From the NCBI GenBank assembly GCA_964543905.1, contig CAZIZO010000001.1, forward strand, positions 310,001 to 374,000: DNA of 64,000 nucleotides. Direction: 5' to 3'. This document shows positions 1 through 10,098 of this stretch, piece after piece; positions within the stretch are counted from its first letter, which is position 1, and every line of letters begins with the position of its first letter. The notes below the pieces were generated by a model that made no database searches, was not told the DNA's origin, and worked only from the letters and a program-made list of their open reading frames with translations. The DNA comes from GCA-016699835 sp964543905 (GTDB lineage Bacteria; Planctomycetota; Phycisphaerae; Phycisphaerales; UBA1924). The position numbers were made by a program, and so were the translations under genes.

Positions 1-3000
1 CCCGTGAAGCCGCTGTCGCCGTCGTCGAAGACCTCGAGCGTGAAGCGATACTCGCCCGTGCCCGCAGCCACCGGATCGAGATTGGGCACCGCGCCCGGCG
101 TGTTGTAGGTATTCGCGTTCCCCACGACGATGCGGTAGTTGCCCGTCGCCTTGATGAGGTATGCCTGCGGATTGACGAACGTCCCCAAGGGCGAGGCGGC
201 AACCGGGAGCGCGAGCGCCGACGACGGGATCGCCTGACCCAGGATGTTGAACGTGCTGCCAACGGCGTTGCCGTTCGAGTCCACAACGAGGATGCGTGCG
301 TTCGCCGCCGGGCCTTCCATGGGCCCGATGCGGAGGATCTGCCCGGCCTGAAGGGTCAGGCTGTACACGTCCATGTCGCCGGCGAAACGGAACTGGTTGT
401 TGTCGTTGTCGGGGTGATCACCGATCACGCCACGGACGGTGTACACGCGATTCGTGTCGGGCAAGCCATCGGGATTGGAGTTGTTGTCGAGCACCCAATC
501 GAGGTTCGCCGGGGCGTAGTGGTCCACGCGGATCTGGCGGCCCACCGCGCCGGTGATGATGGTCTCGGCCACGAACTTGTCGCCCGCGTCACCGACCACG
601 ACGTCCTGCGAGATGTTGTCGCCCAGAGAGGAGTAGCCGTCGCCGTTGCCGTCGGTCCGGTTGCCGAGCGACTTGCCGCGGATGGTGCTCTGGAGCAAGT
701 CGAAGCGGAAGACGCCCGGTCCTGGGATTCCGGGGACCTGCGGGAGGTTGCGTGCCGTGAGCGCGACGCTGAAGAGCACGCGTGCGGTGTTGGTCGTGCC
801 GTCGTAGGTGATGGTGTAGTCCACGCCCTCTACGAGACGGATGAGGGTGTTCTGGTCGCCGCGGACCTCGGAGATCTGCATGCCCTTGCTGAGCGTGCTG
901 GCGTCGATGGGCTGGTTGAAGGTGAGGTTGGCGACGAACTGGCGGCTGGCGTAGGTGACGACGATGTCGTTGAGCGTGATCTCGTTCGGTGCGAGGACCC
1001 GGTTCGACTGCTCGCTGCGGAAGTTGCCGATGCTGCCGAAGAAGGGCACGCCGCCGATGGAGAGGCTCCCGATGACACCGCTGGCGCCGATGAGATACGA
1101 CTCGCTGAGGCGAGAAGAGCCCGACGCGGAACCGGAGATCGCGATGCTCCCGATGTTGCCCAGGCCCGGCGCCACGGTGTCGTCCGACGTGCCGTAGAAC
1201 GCATCGGCGCCGCGGTAATAGCCCGCCACGATGTCGGACTCGCGGAAGTTGCCGGAGATGGTGACGCTGCCGATGAACCCGGTGGTGGTTTGGTCGGCGG
1301 CGGTCCCGGAGCCGCCGAAGGCGCTGTCGGTGCCAAGATCAACACCCGCGAGGATCGCGGAGTCGAACATCTCGCCACCGAGCACGACGCTGCCCAGCGT
1401 GTTGCCGACCGAGAGCACCGAACGGCTCAAGCCCGGCGCGTTGAACGAGCCGAGGGACCCGCCAAAGCGGAAGGCGGAGCGATCGGCCTGGCCGGTAATG
1501 GCGACGGAGGTCGCGTCGCGATCGACGCTGACGGCGGCCCGAGCGCCGCCGCGGAAGTTCATCGCCCCGGCGGTGAGCACGGAGACGCGAGCCTCGTTGA
1601 AGATGGCGGAGTTGGCGTTGCCGAAGTCGCCGTTGACGTTGAGGGTGCCGACGCCGCGGGCCGAGAAGAACCCGCCCGAGAGGGAGGCGAAGGTCGCGGT
1701 GGTGATGTCGCCGCCGATGGTGAGGTCGCCCGTGCCATCGACGAGGCCGAGGGTCAACGTTCCGACGCCGCCATCGACGAAGATGTCGGAATCGCCCGCG
1801 AGCCGCGGCGCGACGTTGAGCGAGCCCAGCGACGCATCGTCGTTGGTCACGATGTCGAAGTTGGTCAGCGAGGTCAGGTTGGAGGTGACGGCGAAGTTCG
1901 AGGCGCTCGTCGTGCCACGGAGCGTGGCGCGACCCGTGCCCGCATCGAAGAACGCCGTCCCCGGCCCGCCCAGATTGAGCGTGACCGTCCCGCCGCCGAA
2001 GTTGAAGGTGCGCGAGCCCGTGAACTGCACGCCCGGCGTGCCGAGGCCCGAATCGGCGTTGAGGTTGTCGGCGAGGAAATCGCTGCGACGAACGGTGAAC
2101 CGCCCGTCATTCGCGACGCCACTCGAGAGCACGTCGCCCAGCACGGTCACGTTCGCCACGCTGCCGGCGAAGACAAGTTGATTGACCAGCGAAACGCCGA
2201 CGGCCGCACGATCGTCCGTGGTGTTGAAGAGCCCGTCCCCGCCGGGGGTGACGCCCGCGGTGATGAGCGCGTTGTTCACCCCACCGCCCACCGAGACGCG
2301 CTCGACGTTGCCCGACTTGGAGCGATCGGCGTTGACGCCGACCCCGCCGGGCAGGTTGTCCGCGCCAAGGTCCACCACGCCGCCCAGGAACGCCACGTCG
2401 CCGGCGAACCCGCTGATCGACACGTCGTCGATGGAGTCGCCCGCAGCAAAGACGCTGGTCACGCCCGTGGTCGCCACGTCGCTGCGAACGTCGCCGCTGA
2501 CGCTGATCGACTTGATCGCCCGCCCGGCCTGGAAGGTTGATTCGAAGACCGATCCGTTGGTCACCACGAAACTGAGGATGTCCTGCCCGGCGCTGATGCG
2601 CGGCCCCTGCTTCGTCGAGTTGATCTCCACCCCGACCGGGGCCTGGTTGCGGAACGCGTCGTACGTGACATACTGCGAGAAGGCGGAGTTGATCCCCACG
2701 TCGCCGAAGACCCCATCGCCGCTCGCGACGACGCGCACGGAACGGATGTCGTAGTCGGCATGGATGTTGCCGTAGAGGTTGCCGTTGGTCACCACGACGC
2801 TCACGACGTCGCCGTCGTAGGCGGCGATGGTCCGCCCGGGGAGGAAGGAGCCATCGGTGATCGTGACGGAGGAGACGTTGCCGCTGTGGCTGATGATGTC
2901 GCCGTTGAAGTCGCCCGTGACGGAGACCGAAGCGATGCTTCCGAAGGCGATGATCGAGCCGCTGCCCAGCGCGTTGCGATCGGGCTTGCTCACGACGCGA

Positions 3001-6000
3001 CCGATGGTGATGGGTCCGGTGATGGACCCACCCACGCGGAGGTCGGCGTGCAACTGCCCGGGGATCGTCGCCTGGGCGAGGTCGCCCTTGATGGTGATGA
3101 CGCCGCGCTTGGTCGGATCGCCGATGTTTCGCCCGGCGATGAGGTTGCTGATGGTGCCGCTCACGTTCGTCGTGATGGCCAGGTCGCGTGCCGCCGAGAG
3201 CGTCCCGACGTTGCCGTTGGAGGTCGTCGTCGTGATCGAGGCGGTGATGTCGCCGGCGGTGGAACTGACCGTCGTGATCGGCCCGCTCGCCGAGATTTCA
3301 CCGTCGATGACGCCCCGGGCCGTGACGCTCTGCAGCGCCCCGTCCGGACCGGTGATCGCGATCTTGCTGTTGACGATCCGGTCGGCCTGGATCGAGCGAA
3401 GGATGCCCGAAATCTCGAACGCCGAGTTCTGGATGTCGCCCGCCGCGGTAATGGTCGGCACCTCGCCCGCCAGCACCTGGCTGGCGCGGATGCTGCCCGT
3501 CGCGGTGATCGATTGGAGCAGGTTGTCCACGTCGATGTTCGTTCGCACGATGTGGCGACCGCTGATGCCCGAGAGGATCGAGCCGTTCACGTCCACGATG
3601 AGGTCCTGGATGTCCTCGGTGGCGGTGATCGAGCGGAGTTGCCCGGCGACGCCGATGAAGTTGGCGTAGTACTCCGAGACCTCGCCCAGCAACGTCGAGT
3701 TGCGGAACGCGGTCGCGCGGATGTTCTCGACGTTGCCCGTCGAGGTGATTTCCGACGCATCAAAGACCGTCGCGGTGAGCGTGACGGCGCCGATGTTGTT
3801 CCCATTGATCTGCGTGCGATAGAAGCGGCTCGAGGCGACGGTGATCGTGCCGACGTTGCCGAGGTTGACGTTGTCGTCGCCGTAGTTGATGCCCTTCCAG
3901 AAGCCGTCGGTGTTCTCCACCGAGAAGAGCGCGCCATCGATGGTGGCGTTCGTCAGCGTGATCGCCTCGAGCCCTTGCACGGGCTGGTCCGGCGCTCCGC
4001 CATCCGGATCGACGTTGCTGGCGAGGATCACGCCCCGCACGACGACGCCGCTCGCCTTGGAACTCAGGATGGTGCCGATGTCGTCGGCGGCGACGATCCC
4101 GACCGAAAGGAAGGGCGATTGATCGGGCTTGGCCAAGCCGTCGCCCAGGTCGATCGTGGCGATATCGAAGGCGTAGATGTTGCCGATGATCCCGTCGAAG
4201 CCACCGACGGGGGTGATGCGATCGCTGTTCGCGGTCACCAGCCCCAGACGGGCGGTGCCCCCCTGCAAGATGACGTCGCCTACGGAGCCGGCGACCGTGA
4301 CGGACTGCACGTCGCCATTGCGAACGACCAGGCCGTTGAGGTACGGATCGAGGGGAGCGCCAACATCGTCAAAGAACGCGTTCCCGGCGGTGTAATCGTC
4401 GCTGGTGACGGGGCGATAGACGTTCCCGTTGAAATCATCGTCCACGATCCCGCCGGTCAGGATGCCCAGCACCCCGCCGGGCTCTTGCGCAAGACCAGCC
4501 CCGACGCCCATGAACGGTCCGATGCGCTGGGGCCCCCACGCGGGCACCTGGGTCGTTCCAAGGTTGCCGCGGGTGATGGTGAGGGTGTTCAGGCTCGCCA
4601 CGTCCGCCGCGACGATGTCGCCGCCCGTGGTCTCGTTGGTGATCAACCCGAACGCGTCCCCGCCCGTCTGGATGATGCGATACACGTCGATCTCGACGTT
4701 GCCCGTCAACAGGATCGCGGAGAAAGCGTCGGCGTTGGTGACCTCGATGCGTCCGATGCCCACCGTGCCGCCGCGTGCGGGCTCGCCCGGCGTGCCGGGG
4801 CCGGTGCCCGTGGGCGACTGTGAATCGACGGTGAGCGTGGCGCCACCCGCCAGGTTCGCGGAGATGCGCCCGATCGCCACACCCTGCGAACGATCGACCT
4901 GGGTGACAACCACGAAGCCGGTGACCGCGGCGTTGGTCCCTGCCGTGAGCGTCACGCGGACGCGGGCCCCGCCGTCGTCGATCAGTTCGACCGGCACGCC
5001 CGGAACGAGCACATACTGGAGGTTGTCGGCGTTGACGACGTCGATGCGCGGGGTGTCAAAGAATCGCACGTCAGAGCCCGCGCCGGTCGTGATCGGGATC
5101 CCGTTGCCGTCGTAGATGCCGCTGCGCGGGTTCGCATCACCGTAGACATCCTGGCTGACCAGGAAGGCGCCGATGGTGGAACCGGGCCTGACATTGATCC
5201 CGATGGAGTTTCCGGCGATGTGGAACCCGGTGCGGATGAAGCCGATGTCGCCGCGCCCGCCGCTGAGTCCTGTGTTGATCTGCGTGCCCTGGAACCCCGA
5301 GACGGGCGCGCGAGGATCCGTCGCGTCCTGGTCCATGCCGATGCCGCCCTGGACCTCGATGGAGCCGATCGAACCGCCGACGTTGAGGCGAATGAAGTTG
5401 AGATCGCCCTCGTTGGGCCCGATCCCGATGACGGGTGACTTGCCCGTGATGAGCGTGCCGAGATTGCCGCCGATATCCAAGCGGATGGTCTGCGTGATCT
5501 GGTTGACGCCGCTGGCGCCGATGTCGCCGCCGGTGGTAATGTTGTAGAGCGTGCCGGCGATGGAGAAGGTGCCGCCCTGGAAGGTCATCGCATCGTCGGT
5601 GCCGTCCACGGTGTTGAAGATGGACGTGGGCGCTTGCTCCTGCCCGGAGCCGTCGGTGAAGGCGGTGCCGACGCGGATCGAGCCCACGTCGCCCGTGAGG
5701 ACGGTGATGGTGTTCGCGATCGTCGTGCCGTCCTGCGCCGTCGCCCCGTTGCCCGAGCCCGCGCCGGTGCGGATCGAGCCCACGGTCACGGGCACGAGCC
5801 CGGTGACGCTCACCGAGTAGGGCACATTGCCCACCCCCGTCTCGGCCGCCCCCGACGAATCGGTCACGACGAGGTAATACACGCCCGCCTGCTGCGGGCG
5901 GAAGCGGAACTGCTGCGTGAAACTGCGGGCCGGGGTCTGGTTGTACTTGAGCGAGGGAGCCGCCAGCGTTCGCCCCTCAACGTCCACGATGCGGAGGGAC

Positions 6001-8075
6001 CCCGCGCCCAGGCCGATGTTCTCGAAGACCACGTCTTGCGAACCGTCGGCCACGAACGCGAAGACGTCCGAACTGTCATCGCCCTGGTTGAAGGGATCGC
6101 GCCCGCTCAACTCGCCCTGGATGCGCACCGAGCCCGTCGCCCCACCGATGAACTCCGCGGACATCACGTTGTCGTTGCGATAGAAGACCCCGCCGAAGAC
6201 CTGCGCCTGATCGCCCGGGCGCGAGTTGGCGCCCGCCGTGCGAGCGCTGACGTTCGTCGTGCGCAGGTTCTGGCGGATGGTTCCGAGATTCGTCGTGGTC
6301 AGGTCGATCCCGAGGACGTATTCCTTCTCAAAGTACGTGAACACATCGCGGGCGGGACGCGTCGTGGGGCTGTTCACGTCGCCCACGACGGTGATGTCCA
6401 TGAGGTTGCGCCCGGCGGCCATGAACTCCCCGAGCGTGCGTCCGACGACGAGTTGGCCCGCGGTCTTGAAGACGCGATCCGTCACGCCGCCGACGTTCAC
6501 GCTGGGCTCGAGGGCCCACATGCCCGCGTCCGTGCCGACGATCAGTTGCCCGAGATCGCCCTCCACGGTCACCGAGCCCACGAGATAGCCGATCGACAGG
6601 CGATCCACGAAGCCCGTGAACCGCGAGGATCCATGCACCACGCCGTGGATCGAGATCGAGCCGATCGAACTGCCGTCGTCGATGAAGATGCCCTGGTCGG
6701 CGCGCACGAACCCATCACGCACCACCGTGCCGATCGTCGGGTCCGCGACCAGACGCGGATCGCGACCGATCGCGCGCACGAAGGGCGAACCGATGATGAC
6801 CGAGCCCGGCCCGGGCGGGAGGCCGCGGACCTGCGGCGGGCCGCCCTGCTGCGGGACGACGATGTACCCGAACCCCGCCGACTCGAAGTCGCCGTAGAGG
6901 CCGAGGAGGTCATCCTTGTTCGTGTAGGCGAAGTTCCCATCCCACGTGTCCGCGTTGCCGGGCTGCGTGGTGGCCGTTTCGATGGTGCCGCCCCACATCG
7001 AGAAACTGGTGCGTGAGTCCACCCCGCTGAAGCGGATCGAGCCGATGCCGCGGTTCCAGTTCTCGACGCCGTTGCCGTCCGGGTCGATGTTGGGAAGGCG
7101 CTGATTGGGATACTCGAGCGCGTCGATGCGCTGCTGGATGTCGTTGCCGTACAGGTCGCGGAACTCGGCCCGCGCGCCGACCGGGCCTGTCAGGTTCACT
7201 TCCGCGCCGAAGACGCGCCGACGCACCGAATCCGCGAAGTTGGTGGGAGGCAGCGTCCAGTTGATGTCGTCGATGCGGAACGCCGGGTTCACGCCGAAGC
7301 CGGGCGCCGAGAGGGTCCGGATGCGGAAGGAATCAAACGCCGGGTTCAGGGCGGTGCCGTTGAACTGGAGCGTCCCGATGCCCGCGGCGGGATTGCTCCC
7401 CGCCTGGAACTGCGCGCGGAGGTTCGCGCCCGTGAAACTCGCGATCACGTTCGCGTTGCCCGCACCGTCCGTTTGGAGCAACTCCACGATCAGGCGATCC
7501 GTCTCCAAGCCCGTGGAATCGAGCGGGCCGTCGGGCGAAACCGCGAACGTCACCGCCGACGCCGAGAAGGGCGTCGCCACGTTGTTCTGCACGTCGAAGA
7601 ACTGGAACGTGACAAACTCGCCCGTCTGATTCAGCACCGTCCGCAGGTACCGCGCGCTCTGCTGGTTGTCCGGTGGATCGATCCGAATGTCGTTCGCCGG
7701 AGCGATGTTGTGCCGAATCTGCAAGCCGGACGGCATGAACGCGCCGTTCCCCACCGCACCCGGAGGCGCCTGGTCAAAGTTCTCGGCGCCCGTCTGCGGC
7801 TGCCCGTTGTCCGGCTGGATCTGCGTCGTCGGAATCAGGTACGGAATCGCGTACGCAAAGAAGGCCCGAACCGAGCCGAGACCCGTCGTCGGGTCCACGT
7901 CGTTCGGCGTCACCGTCAACGCGAACAGCATCTGCCGACGCTCCAACGCGTCCACCGATGCGCGGTCCACGCTCCCCGCCATCCCCGCGAGGCGAGCCGC
8001 CCCGCTCCCCTTCCCGGGCTCGCTGGTGCGACGCTTGCGGACGTACGGGCGGTTGACGCGATTCGACCCTGCCAT
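1..8075 (-). CDS. giant exported surface protein with LEPR-type N-terminus (3' end outside window)
   Basis: The frame is open from an ATG at 8075 to the left edge, so at least 2,691 residues are encoded and the C-terminus is missing. An AAGGAG Shine-Dalgarno (8082-8087) sits six bases before the ATG and fixes the start. The N-terminus is basic (MAGSNRVNRPYVRKRR) and reaches DALERRQMLF at about residues 44-53, matching the LEPR-XLL motif of planctomycete giant exported proteins. Most of the rest repeats short beta-strand units of the type 'GSIxVxG..' and 'GNIxSVTVxG', as expected for a long beta-helix or beta-solenoid. Two stretches look like PPC-type beta-sandwich domains: one around 5860-6130 ('GVYYLVVTDSSG') and one around 20-420 ('GDMDVYSLTLQAGQILRIG'). 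It is probably an adhesin or S-layer-like envelope component, but substrate and partner are unknown. Long plus-strand frames opposite it are shadows. Confidence 0.85.
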   Translation of the reverse strand, partial: MAGSNRVNRPYVRKRRTSEPGKGSGAARLAGMAGSVDRASVDALERRQMLFALTVTPNDVDPTTGLGSVRAFFAYAIPYLIPTTQIQPDNGQPQTGAENFDQAPPGAVGNGAFMPSGLQIRHNIAPANDIRIDPPDNQQSARYLRTVLNQTGEFVTFQFFDVQNNVATPFSASAVTFAVSPDGPLDSTGLETDRLIVELLQTDGAGNANVIASFTGANLRAQFQAGSNPAAGIGTLQFNGTALNPAFDSFRIRTLSAPGFGVNPAFRIDDINWTLPPTNFADSVRRRVFGAEVNLTGPVGARAEFRDLYGNDIQQRIDALEYPNQRLPNIDPDGNGVENWNRGIGSIRFSGVDSRTSFSMWGGTIETATTQPGNADTWDGNFAYTNKDDLLGLYGDFESAGFGYIVVPQQGGPPQVRGLPPGPGSVIIGSPFVRAIGRDPRLVADPTIGTVVRDGFVRADQGIFIDDGSSIGSISIHGVVHGSSRFTGFVDRLSIGYLVGSVTVEGDLGQLIVGTDAGMWALEPSVNVGGVTDRVFKTAGQLVVGRTLGEFMAAGRNLMDITVVGDVNSPTTRPARDVFTYFEKEYVLGIDLTTTNLGTIRQNLRTTNVSARTAGANSRPGDQAQVFGGVFYRNDNVMSAEFIGGATGSVRIQGELSGRDPFNQGDDSSDVFAFVADGSQDVVFENIGLGAGSLRIVDVEGRTLAAPSLKYNQTPARSFTQQFRFRPQQAGVYYLVVTDSSGAAETGVGNVPYSVSVTGLVPVTVGSIRTGAGSGNGATAQDGTTIANTITVLTGDVGSIRVGTAFTDGSGQEQAPTSIFNTVDGTDDAMTFQGGTFSIAGTLYNITTGGDIGASGVNQITQTIRLDIGGNLGTLITGKSPVIGIGPNEGDLNFIRLNVGGSIGSIEVQGGIGMDQDATDPRAPVSGFQGTQINTGLSGGRGDIGFIRTGFHIAGNSIGINVRPGSTIGAFLVSQDVYGDANPRSGIYDGNGIPITTGAGSDVRFFDTPRIDVVNADNLQYVLVPGVPVELIDDGGARVRVTLTAGTNAAVTGFVVVTQVDRSQGVAIGRISANLAGGATLTVDSQSPTGTGPGTPGEPARGGTVGIGRIEVTNADAFSAILLTGNVEIDVYRIIQTGGDAFGLITNETTGGDIVAADVASLNTLTITRGNLGTTQVPAWGPQRIGPFMGVGAGLAQEPGGVLGILTGGIVDDDFNGNVYRPVTSDDYTAGNAFFDDVGAPLDPYLNGLVVRNGDVQSVTVAGSVGDVILQGGTARLGLVTANSDRITPVGGFDGIIGNIYAFDIATIDLGDGLAKPDQSPFLSVGIVAADDIGTILSSKASGVVVRGVILASNVDPDGGAPDQPVQGLEAITLTNATIDGALFSVENTDGFWKGINYGDDNVNLGNVGTITVASSRFYRTQINGNNIGAVTLTATVFDASEITSTGNVENIRATAFRNSTLLGEVSEYYANFIGVAGQLRSITATEDIQDLIVDVNGSILSGISGRHIVRTNIDVDNLLQSITATGSIRASQVLAGEVPTITAAGDIQNSAFEISGILRSIQADRIVNSKIAITGPDGALQSVTARGVIDGEISASGPITTVSSTAGDITASITTTTSNGNVGTLSAARDLAITTNVSGTISNLIAGRNIGDPTKRGVITIKGDLAQATIPGQLHADLRVGGSITGPITIGRVVSKPDRNALGSGSIIAFGSIASVSVTGDFNGDIISHSGNVSSVTITDGSFLPGRTIAAYDGDVVSVVVTNGNLYGNIHADYDIRSVRVVASGDGVFGDVGINSAFSQYVTYDAFRNQAPVGVEINSTKQGPRISAGQDILSFVVTNGSVFESTFQAGRAIKSISVSGDVRSDVATTGVTSVFAAGDSIDDVSISGFAGDVAFLGGVVDLGADNLPGGVGVNADRSKSGNVERVSVGGGVNNALITAGVTPGGDGLFNTTDDRAAVGVSLVNQLVFAGSVANVTVLGDVLSSGVANDGRFTVRRSDFLADNLNADSGLGTPGVQFTGSRTFNFGGGTVTLNLGGPGTAFFDAGTGRATLRGTTSASNFAVTSNLTSLTNFDIVTNDDASLGSLNVAPRLAGDSDIFVDGGVGTLTLGLVDGTGDLTIGGDITTATFASLSGGFFSARGVGTLNVNGDFGNANSAIFNEARVSVLTAGAMNFRGGARAAVSVDRDATSVAITGQADRSAFRFGGSLGSFNAPGLSRSVLSVGNTLGSVVLGGEMFDSAILAGVDLGTDSAFGGSGTAADQTTTGFIGSVTISGNFRESDIVAGYYRGADAFYGTSDDTVAPGLGNIGSIAISGSASGSSRLSESYLIGASGVIGSLSIGGVPFFGSIGNFRSEQSNRVLAPNEITLNDIVVTYASRQFVANLTFNQPIDASTLSKGMQISEVRGDQNTLIRLVEGVDYTITYDGTTNTARVLFSVALTARNLPQVPGIPGPGVFRFDLLQSTIRGKSLGNRTDGNGDGYSSLGDNISQDVVVGDAGDKFVAETIITGAVGRQIRVDHYAPANLDWVLDNNSNPDGLPDTNRVYTVRGVIGDHPDNDNNQFRFAGDMDVYSLTLQAGQILRIGPMEGPAANARILVVDSNGNAVGSTFNILGQAIPSSALALPVAASPLGTFVNPQAYLIKATGNYRIVVGNANTYNTPGAVPNLDPVAAGTGEYRFTLEVFDDGDSGFT

Positions 8076-8778
8076 ACACCACTCCTTGCACTTCACTCGT
8101 CCGACACGGGGCCCTCGCCCTCGCCGACGCCTGATCCTCGTTCTTGTGGCCCCGCTTCCGCCGCGGCCCGCCACGCCCGACCGACTCCGCCCGCGCCGTC
8201 CTTCACCGGAACACCAACCTTGGCGAACCCTTCGCCAAGCCCGATCGTCCACGGATGAACGGCGGCCAGGTCTCCGGCCCCGTGAGTCCTCGCGACGCCT
8301 CTCGACGCCCGCACTCACCACGCGATCCGACGGTCGCCCGCCCGATCACCTTGGCCCGACCTCTCGAACAAGGGCAGACGCTCCCGCCCGCCACCCGTTC
8401 GTGCGACGCACAGCGTACCAACTTCCCGACCAATGCTCAACTCGCCTCGCACGATTCGTGGTCCAACTTTTTCCCAAACACGGGCCCGGACCCACCTCGC
8501 GCGTACACCAGCCTGCGTCACATGCTCTCATGCTCGTCTCACTTCACCCGTCGGTGCGTTTCGGTGCGTGGGCGCCCGGCTCGCGACTCACGCGCCAGCC
8601 ACCGCCCCGGACCCAGAACGTCACCGCCCCCGGTCACTCGTCGCCGACAAGCGGGGATCGGCGACACCCCCTCCCGCTCGCGCGGATTCGAGGCCTACGC
8701 CCGTACGTACCCCGCGGCCCGGAGTTGCAACGAAGTCCGAGATACCCCACATCACGCTCGACAAACCGATCAAAATAC
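8076..8778. other. long intergenic region upstream of the giant surface gene
   Basis: About 700 bases separate the end of pheA from the giant gene start. Apart from the Shine-Dalgarno at 8082-8087 I see no convincing gene, RNA or terminator. Frames open across it on both strands lack a ribosome site and plausible protein composition. It probably holds the promoter of the giant gene, on the minus strand. Confidence 0.5.
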
Positions 8779-9957
8779 TTACAAAATCCGCTTCGAGCGC
8801 GGATAACTCCCCAGCACCACCAACTCCCGGCAATGGCGCTTCGCCTCGCGCAGCGCCGAGCCCATCGCCGGATCACTCTGGTGCCCCTGGGCGTCCACGA
8901 AGAACGTGTACGTCCAGTTCTTCCGCCCGCTCGGCCTCTTTTCGATGTGCGTCAGGTTGACCTTGTGCTTGTCGAAGGCCTGCAGTACTCGCACGAGCGC
9001 GCCGGGCTTGTCCGCCGTCTGAAACATCACGCTCGTCTTGTCATCCCCCGTACGCTGCGCGCCCTGGCGTGAAATCACGTAGAACCGCGTGATGTTGTCC
9101 GGCTGGTCCTCGATGTCCTCGAACAGCACGTTCAGCCCATAGATCTGCCCCGCAAGTTGCGACCCGATCGCCGCGACCTGCGGCACTCGTCCGCGCTGGA
9201 ACAACCTCGCCGACTCCTTCGCCACCATCTCCACCGCCTTGCTGCTGCTCGGCGCCGGCACCAGTTCCGCCCTCGGATACTGCGTCGAAAGCCACTTCTT
9301 GCACTGCGCAAAGACTTCCGGTTTCGAGTAGATCCGACGCACCTCGCGCGGCGGGCAGTTTCCCAGCAGCGTGTGATGCACCTCAATCTGCACCTCGGCA
9401 CAGATTCCCACGCTCGCCTCGCCGTGATGCGCCTTCCCGTCTCGGAACGCGTCCATCGTCTCCGCGATCCCGCCCCCCGTCGAGTTCTCGATCGGGACCA
9501 GCCCACAATGCACATGTCCTCGTCGAACCTCATGGAAGACCCCCGCGATCTCGTGCAGGTCTTCGTAGTCCATCGAACTCCCGAAATGCTTCACGGCGGC
9601 CATGTGCGAGTACGACCCCGGGGGCCCCAAAAAGCCCACCCGCATCGGCTGCTGGAGCATCACCGACCCGGACATCAGTTCGCGGAAGATCGCCTCGACC
9701 GTCCGCGCCGACAACAGCCCATTGCTTGCCTTGATCGCCCGTTCCACCACCTCCGCCTCACGGTGCGGCGTGTAGACGGGCATCCCCGCTCGCCGCTTCA
9801 GCCTGCCCACCTCCACCACCAACTGCGCACGCTCGTTCAGAAGGCCGACCAGCCGCTGATCCAACGCGGAAATGCGATCCCGGCACGCCGCCAATCCTGC
9901 CTTCGTTTGGCTCGCTTTCGCACTCCTCCGACTCGCGTGCTTCGTGCTCTCACCCAT
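8779..9957 (-). CDS. pheA: bifunctional chorismate mutase / prephenate dehydratase (P-protein)
   Basis: The product converts chorismate to prephenate and then to phenylpyruvate, the committed branch to phenylalanine. Three domains are visible in order. An AroQ-type chorismate mutase helix bundle covers about residues 15-95 (CRDRISALDQRLVGLLNERA). The prephenate dehydratase core covers about 105-290 and includes 'GPPGSYSHMAA', 'PIENSTGG' and the catalytic-site 'NITRFYVI'. A C-terminal ACT domain begins at 'DKPGALVRVL' and has 'HIEKRPSG' where family members carry the ESRP Phe-binding motif, so feedback inhibition by phenylalanine is likely. Length (392 residues) is normal. An upstream in-frame ATG at 9969 would add four residues; I prefer 9957 because GGGAG lies just before it. 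It stands alone, not in an aromatic operon. Confidence 0.93.
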   Translation of the reverse strand: MGESTKHASRRSAKASQTKAGLAACRDRISALDQRLVGLLNERAQLVVEVGRLKRRAGMPVYTPHREAEVVERAIKASNGLLSARTVEAIFRELMSGSVMLQQPMRVGFLGPPGSYSHMAAVKHFGSSMDYEDLHEIAGVFHEVRRGHVHCGLVPIENSTGGGIAETMDAFRDGKAHHGEASVGICAEVQIEVHHTLLGNCPPREVRRIYSKPEVFAQCKKWLSTQYPRAELVPAPSSSKAVEMVAKESARLFQRGRVPQVAAIGSQLAGQIYGLNVLFEDIEDQPDNITRFYVISRQGAQRTGDDKTSVMFQTADKPGALVRVLQAFDKHKVNLTHIEKRPSGRKNWTYTFFVDAQGHQSDPAMGSALREAKRHCRELVVLGSYPRSKRIL

Positions 9958-10098
9958 GAGGTCTCCCATCCAACATTATCGGTCCATGAGGCGACGCTTT
10001 CCACAGCCCTTCCTCATGCGAACAAAACCGTCTCGTCGAAAGTCCAAAGGACGTATGGTGGGCAAGGTGTCGGCTCGCCGACGCCGCCAACCCCAATC

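Noticed and set aside
414..7016. Long plus-strand open frames at 414-2540, 2760-4823 and 5634-7016.
   Set aside because: They are all in one phase opposite the giant minus-strand gene, Arg/Asp/Ala-rich, without ribosome sites or family motifs; they are antisense shadows.
8144..8806. Open frame between the giant gene and pheA.
   Set aside because: No ribosome site; Arg/Pro/Ser composition from GC-rich DNA; no motif.
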